A stretch of 8,431 bases of DNA from Prevotellaceae bacterium (GTDB lineage: Bacteria; Bacteroidota; Bacteroidia; Bacteroidales; UBA932): the NCBI GenBank assembly GCA_031289385.1, contig JAITPP010000102.1:1-8431 (forward strand). The letters are read 5' to 3'. Below are positions 5,271 through 8,431 of this stretch, piece after piece. Under the pieces are notes generated by a model, which ran no database searches, had not been told where the DNA came from, and was given only the letters and a program-made list of their open reading frames with translations. Position 1 is the first letter of the stretch. Each line of letters starts with the position of its first letter. Position numbers and translations under genes: made by a program.

Positions 5271-6517
5271 TTTATTATTGCCATTTTTTTGCCTTTATGT
5301 AAAATTATTTCTATTTCATCGTTTGGGTTTGCGGCGTTTGCATCGGTTAGCGCAGTTCCGTTGTGCATGACGATTGAATATCCGCGTTTTAAAATGTTTT
5401 GGGGATTGTTTAATTCGATGTTTGTTTGATACGAAGATAATTTATTTTTCAATTCTCTGAAACGCAATGTGAGCAAGGGTTTCATTTGTTGTGAAAAAAA
5501 GTTTTTTATGAAATATTTATCTTGTTCTATTTTTATTGATGCTGTATTTTTTAGTTGTATCGCCATATTTTGCAATTCGTAACTTTTAATTTGCAATTGT
5601 TCGCGAGTAAGATATATCAGTTGTTCGGCAATTTCATCAATATAAACATCTTGTTGGGCAATGCAATCAATAAGAAATTCGGCGGCGGCGGTTGGCGTTT
5701 TCGTCATTGTATTTGCCACCAAATCTACAACGCTCACATCTTTATCGTGTCCTATTCCGGTAATAACAGGAATGGGAATTTGCGCAATGCACGAGGCAAT
5801 TTGATAGCCGTCGAAACAAGCCAAATCGCTTATCGAACCGCCGCCTCTGATTATTACCAAAACATCAAAATCATTTATCTGTTTATACACGTCGTCGATT
5901 GCTGTAATTATGGATGTTTCGGCTTCTTTGCCTTGCATTAGGGCGGCAAAAAGCGTTGTTGTGAAATTGTAATTGTGTCCGCTGTTGTACAGTTGGTTTA
6001 TAAAATCGCGATAACCGGCTGCCGTTTCCGAAGATATTATTGCAATTCGCAAAGGCAAGATGGGAATGGACAGACTTCTGTTCATCTCGAAAATCCCGTC
6101 GTCGATTAATTTTTTTATTGTCCGTTTTCGTTGCAATTCAATTTCGCTAACGGTATATGAGGGGTCAATATCAATAATATTTAAACTCAATCCGTAAAGT
6201 TCGTGATATTGTATTTGCACGGTTACCGAAATTTTCATTCCAACGTCAAGAGTAACGCCTGTTTCGGTTTCAAAATAAGGTTTCAACATTCGGTAGGTGT
6301 ATGCCCAAATTGTTGCGCTTACTTTTGCTTTTGGTATAGTCGAATTTTCGTTGTGTTCAACAAGTTCGATGTAGCAATGCCCCGAAGCGTTTGTTTTTAT
6401 TTCGTTGATGTCGGCAATAACCTGATAACTTGATGGCAATGCCGATTTCAATTTTTCTTTTATCAACGTTTGCAATTCGAGTAAACTTATGGTGTTTTTG
6501 TTCGACATTTTATTCAT
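5264..6517 (-). CDS. xseA: Exodeoxyribonuclease VII large subunit XseA
   Basis: A 417-aa large subunit of exonuclease VII, which degrades single-stranded DNA to oligonucleotides from both ends in repair and recombination. Residues 10-120 are the N-terminal OB-fold (SYQVIADINEIK, GHCYIELVE, KVSATIWAY, ELYGLSLNIIDID). The catalytic domain carries IISSETAAGYRDF (160-172), VIIRGGGSISDLACFD (221-236), GIGHDKD (254-260), Asp265 and KTPTAAAEF (273-281), all family hallmarks. A long helical, coiled-coil-like region (about 283-365) leads to the NPQNILKRGYSIV closing motif. Length is near the usual 400-460. The start at Met1 is used; Met4 is an alternative. No strong Shine-Dalgarno is seen. The gap to the preceding DUF721 gene is 7 bases, so it is in the recF operon. 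The small subunit XseB, often next to XseA, is not here. Confidence 0.95.
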   Translation of the reverse strand: MNKMSNKNTISLLELQTLIKEKLKSALPSSYQVIADINEIKTNASGHCYIELVEHNENSTIPKAKVSATIWAYTYRMLKPYFETETGVTLDVGMKISVTVQIQYHELYGLSLNIIDIDPSYTVSEIELQRKRTIKKLIDDGIFEMNRSLSIPILPLRIAIISSETAAGYRDFINQLYNSGHNYNFTTTLFAALMQGKEAETSIITAIDDVYKQINDFDVLVIIRGGGSISDLACFDGYQIASCIAQIPIPVITGIGHDKDVSVVDLVANTMTKTPTAAAEFLIDCIAQQDVYIDEIAEQLIYLTREQLQIKSYELQNMAIQLKNTASIKIEQDKYFIKNFFSQQMKPLLTLRFRELKNKLSSYQTNIELNNPQNILKRGYSIVMHNGTALTDANAANPNDEIEIILHKGKKMAIIKS

Positions 6518-6524
6518 TTTTGTT

Positions 6525-6815
6525 TCAATTTAATATAATTTCTTCTATAATATATTCGCCGTATTTTTCGTTTATAAGTTTTATTATTGTGCTGCGATTC
6601 ATCGATAATTCGTTGCGCACGACAGCCGAATTTAGATAAATAAATAATTTTCGTCCCTGTATATATTTTTTTGTAACATGCGCAAGAACAGTATCTCCAA
6701 CAACTTCGTTAAATATTTTTATCATGCGATATTTTTTAAAACCATCTTCCAATCCAAGTTGTTTGACGTACAATTTTATGGCTTTCTCAATTTTTTCGGG
6801 ATTAATTCGTTCCAT
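6525..6815 (-). CDS. DUF721 (DciA-like) protein, likely replication helicase-loading/repair accessory
   Basis: A 96-aa protein of the DUF721 family, which includes DciA, the ancestral loader/operator of the replicative helicase DnaB. The start at 6815 (MERINPEKIEKAIK) is chosen because it lies 4 bases after the recF stop. The longer open frame to 6956 would overlap the end of recF by 137 bases and its extra N-terminus looks like recF shadow. Family features visible: the helix EKAIKLYVKQLGLEDGF, then FNEVVGDTVLAHV (35-47, with Phe where many members have Trp), the strands YIQGRKLFIYLNSAVVRNEL, and the helix TIIKLINEKYG before EYIIEEIIL. The recF-DUF721 neighbourhood is also known from other phyla (for example near dnaA-dnaN-recF-gyrB in actinobacteria), which supports a replication role. 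Confidence 0.85.
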   Translation of the reverse strand: MERINPEKIEKAIKLYVKQLGLEDGFKKYRMIKIFNEVVGDTVLAHVTKKYIQGRKLFIYLNSAVVRNELSMNRSTIIKLINEKYGEYIIEEIILN

Positions 6816-6819
6816 TATT

Positions 6820-7911
6820 TTATTCGATTTTTGTGATTTTTCCGTCATCAACATTAAACAGCGAGAACGGATTTTTTTGTTGTTCAAGAATTTTATCCAA
6901 GCGGGTTTTATTGCTGTCGGTAAGAAATATCTGTCCGAAATCGTCGCCTGCAACAAGCGAAATCAAATGCTGCACACGATGCAAATCCAACTTGTCGAAA
7001 ATATCGTCGAGAAGCAGTATCGGCGCAATGCCTGTTTGTTGTTTGAAAAAATTGAATTGTGTGAGTTTCAGCGCAATCAGAAATGTTTTTTGCTGTCCCT
7101 GCGAGCCTATTTTTTTGATATGATAATTGTTCATTCGCATTATTACATCGTCGCGATGAACGCCTGTTGTTGTATGCTGCATTATACAATCTTTTTCAAA
7201 CGAGCGTTCGAGCAGCGTTATAAAATTTTCGTCGTTTAAATCTGATTTATATGTAAGCGAAACATTCTCGTTTTCGTTTGAAACATTGGCATAAACTTGT
7301 GTGAAATAAGGCTGTATTTCTTCGATAAACTGTTTGCGTTTTGCATAAATTACTTGCGCATATTCGTTTAATTGTTCGTTTAAAACGGTTATTATATCGT
7401 TTTTTTCTCGTATTTGTTTCAGCAATTTATTTCGCTGCATCAATATTCGATTGTATTTTATAAGATTTTCGAGATAAATTTTGTCGAGTTGCGACATAAC
7501 GCTGTTGATATATCGGCGTCGCTCGTCGCCCGAATCGTTTATCAGCGCAATGTCCGTAGGCGAAATCATCACGATTGGAATTAATCCCAAATGCTCTGCA
7601 AAACGAGTATATTGTTTGTCGTTGCGTTTAAATATTTTTTCGCCGTTTTGCACTCCGCAATATATTTTTTCGTCCCTGTCGTTACGCACAAAATTACCGT
7701 TTACGATAAAATAATTTTCGCTGTGGCGGATATTTTGTCTGTCGGTATTGTTGAAAAAACTTTTTGTCAATGATAAATAGTGTATGGCATCAAGCAAGTT
7801 TGTTTTTCCTGCGCCGTTGTTGCCCACAAAGCAATTCAGGTTTTGCGAAAACAGCAAATCGGCATGCTCGATATTTTTGAAATTAGTTATTGTTATTTGC
7901 TTTAAATACAT
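6820..7911 (-). CDS. recF: DNA replication and repair protein RecF
   Basis: A 363-aa SMC-like ABC ATPase that, with RecO and RecR, loads RecA onto gapped single-stranded DNA coated by SSB. Walker A is GNNGAGKT (30-37). The family motif MISPTDIALI (115-124) is followed by GDERRRYIN. The arm region 145-215 is coiled-coil-like, as in RecF. The ABC signature is GSQGQQK (269-275). Walker B is ILLLDDIFDKLD (298-309), followed by IFLTDSN. The length matches typical RecF (about 355-375). The start at 7911 (MYLKQITITNFKNI) is the usual RecF N-terminus. It is first in the operon, with a -7 box 24-31 bases upstream. dnaA and dnaN do not adjoin it here. Confidence 0.96.
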   Translation of the reverse strand: MYLKQITITNFKNIEHADLLFSQNLNCFVGNNGAGKTNLLDAIHYLSLTKSFFNNTDRQNIRHSENYFIVNGNFVRNDRDEKIYCGVQNGEKIFKRNDKQYTRFAEHLGLIPIVMISPTDIALINDSGDERRRYINSVMSQLDKIYLENLIKYNRILMQRNKLLKQIREKNDIITVLNEQLNEYAQVIYAKRKQFIEEIQPYFTQVYANVSNENENVSLTYKSDLNDENFITLLERSFEKDCIMQHTTTGVHRDDVIMRMNNYHIKKIGSQGQQKTFLIALKLTQFNFFKQQTGIAPILLLDDIFDKLDLHRVQHLISLVAGDDFGQIFLTDSNKTRLDKILEQQKNPFSLFNVDDGKITKIE

Positions 7912-7934
7912 CAGTATTATCTTAATTTATTTTG

Positions 7935-7942
7935 CAAAGATA
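7935..7942 (-). promoter_or_regulatory. Predicted -7 promoter box of the recF operon
   Basis: On the - strand TATCTTTG (7935-7942) matches the Bacteroidetes -7 consensus and lies 24 bases before the recF ATG, leaving a short leader. No clear TTG at -33 is seen, because that region is occupied by AT-rich repeats. This would drive recF, the DUF721 gene and xseA. Confidence 0.5.
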
Positions 7943-7961
7943 AGAAAATAATGATTAATTT

Positions 7962-8030
7962 TTAGCGGTTAGATATTAATTCTTAGCGGTTAGTGATTAA
8001 TGATTAGTGGTTAATGATTAGTGGTTAATT
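7962..8030. repeat. Degenerate AT-rich tandem repeats upstream of the recF promoter
   Basis: TTAGCGGTTAG occurs at 7962-7972 and 7983-7993. TAATGATTAGTGGT is then perfectly duplicated at 7998-8011 and 8012-8025, followed by TAATT. The units look like variants of one (TTAGnGGTTA / TTAATGA) theme. Confidence 0.8.
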
Positions 8031-8120
8031 AAGAGTTTAAATTTGGTTTTATAATCCGAAGGACTTAAATGTGGTATGCAGCACAGCGGAATGTTGGGAT
8101 AAAGAACGTAAGCAAAAAAG

Positions 8121-8188
8121 AGTGCGGAGCACAAAAGATATTGAGAATTGCAACCGCCCATCCGCACGACTTGAAGAATGTAGAAGTT
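8121..8188. repeat. 68-bp direct repeat, copy 1
   Basis: Matches 8364-8431 at 67 of 68 positions; the difference is C here versus A there at the fourth base after GCAA (CAACCGCC versus CAAACGCC). Each copy holds a 7-bp inverted repeat GTGCGGA (8122-8128) / TCCGCAC (8161-8167) around a 32-base loop, so the transcript or single strand could fold into a hairpin. No coding frame is seen. Confidence 0.9.
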
Positions 8189-8225
8189 AAGAAATGTAGG
8201 AATGTAGAAATGAAAAACAATTATG

Positions 8226-8282
8226 AATTACGAAACTAAAATTCAATTACGAATTACGAAATTAAAAATTACGAAACTAAAA
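8226..8282. repeat. 16-bp repeat, three copies
   Basis: AATTACGAAACTAAAA occurs at 8226-8241 and 8267-8282. A one-mismatch copy, AATTACGAAATTAAAA, is at 8252-8267. They lie in the spacer between the two 68-bp repeats. Confidence 0.8.
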
Positions 8283-8299
8283 ACAATTACAAATCCCGC

Positions 8300-8343
8300 G
8301 CCCTGAAAGGGCAACTTAATTCAGCGTAGGGCAACACCCTACG
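8300..8343. repeat. REP-like double hairpin element
   Basis: Two GC-rich palindromes stand in tandem in AT-rich DNA. The first is GCCCT-GAA-AGGGC (8300-8312). The second is CGTAGGG-CAACA-CCCTACG (8325-8343). The 12-base spacer is AT-rich. The layout resembles REP/BIME-type intergenic elements mobilised by RAYT (IS200-like) transposases. The A-run after it gives a T-run only on the wrong side for a - strand terminator. Confidence 0.7.
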
Positions 8344-8363
8344 AAAAAAAACGCAATAAAAAA

Positions 8364-8431
8364 AGTGCGGAGCACAAAAGATATTGAGAATTGCAAACGC
8401 CCATCCGCACGACTTGAAGAATGTAGAAGTT
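8364..8431. repeat. 68-bp direct repeat, copy 2 (runs to the window edge)
   Basis: Second copy of the 8121-8188 repeat, 243 bp downstream, with one mismatch. It keeps the GTGCGGA/TCCGCAC hairpin arms at 8365-8371 and 8404-8410. Since identity reaches the last base of the window, the repeat unit may be longer than 68 bp. Confidence 0.9.

Larger units (their letters stand above)
7912..8431. other. 520-bp gene-free, repeat-rich region upstream of recF
   Basis: I see no credible coding frame here. The stretch is a patchwork of short repeats: a 14-bp tandem, a 16-bp triplicate, two copies of a 68-bp unit, and a REP-like double hairpin. The segment at about 8055-8110 (CCGAAGGACTT, then GCAGCACAGCGGAATG) is less AT-rich than its surroundings. 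It has the look of a dispersed intergenic element, but no second copy is in the window. Confidence 0.7.

Noticed and set aside
6816..6956. Longer N-terminus for the DUF721 gene (start at 6956)
   Set aside because: It would overlap recF by 137 bases, and the extra residues do not resemble the family. The ATG at 6815, 4 bases after the recF stop, gives the usual length.
8121..8431. CRISPR array
   Set aside because: Only two long repeats 243 bp apart, with a spacer that itself contains repeats and hairpins; there is no regular repeat-spacer rhythm and no cas gene.

Overview
The window looks like a piece of a Bacteroidetes (probably Bacteroidales-type) chromosome. Reasons: the DNA is AT-rich; promoter-like boxes fit the TAnnTTTG -7 consensus of that phylum; starts generally lack a clear Shine-Dalgarno; and the gene content is typical (BACON-domain lipoprotein, short RecF, DUF721/DciA-like protein, XseA). 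The species cannot be named from the sequence alone.

Left edge (1-632, + strand): the last 155 codons of a type I restriction-modification methyltransferase subunit (HsdM), then a 57-codon gene of unknown function whose start overlaps the hsdM stop by 11 bases. A CAU-anticodon tRNA (tRNA-Met, elongator type) lies convergently on the - strand at 808-881, with a phylum-style promoter upstream and a strong hairpin terminator downstream. From the tRNA rightwards every gene is on the - strand.

Middle (1030-3346): a two-gene unit transcribed leftwards. The first gene encodes a 396-aa protein of unrecognised family. The second encodes a 361-aa leaderless (cytoplasmic) HtrA-like serine protease with an intact H35/D65/S137 triad, followed by a four-cysteine zinc ribbon and a C-terminal domain resembling YbjN/type III chaperone-like folds. 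Residues 68-166 of the partner look like the same kind of domain. This is the most novel-looking system in the window. It has its own promoter at 3384-3412 and is insulated upstream by the terminator of the next gene.

3591-4928 encodes a secreted lipoprotein: lipobox with Cys24, BACON domain, and a set of propeller-like or HAF-like repeats. It has its own promoter-like box and an 11-bp tandem array in its leader.

5264-7911 is a tight DNA-metabolism operon transcribed leftwards: recF, then a DUF721/DciA-like gene (4-nt gap), then xseA (7-nt gap). The xseB small-subunit gene expected after xseA is absent; repeat-rich AT DNA sits there instead. The right end (7912-8431) has no gene. It holds the recF promoter and a mosaic of repeats: a 14-bp tandem duplication, two 68-bp near-identical direct repeats 243 bp apart, a 16-bp triplicate, and a REP-like double hairpin.
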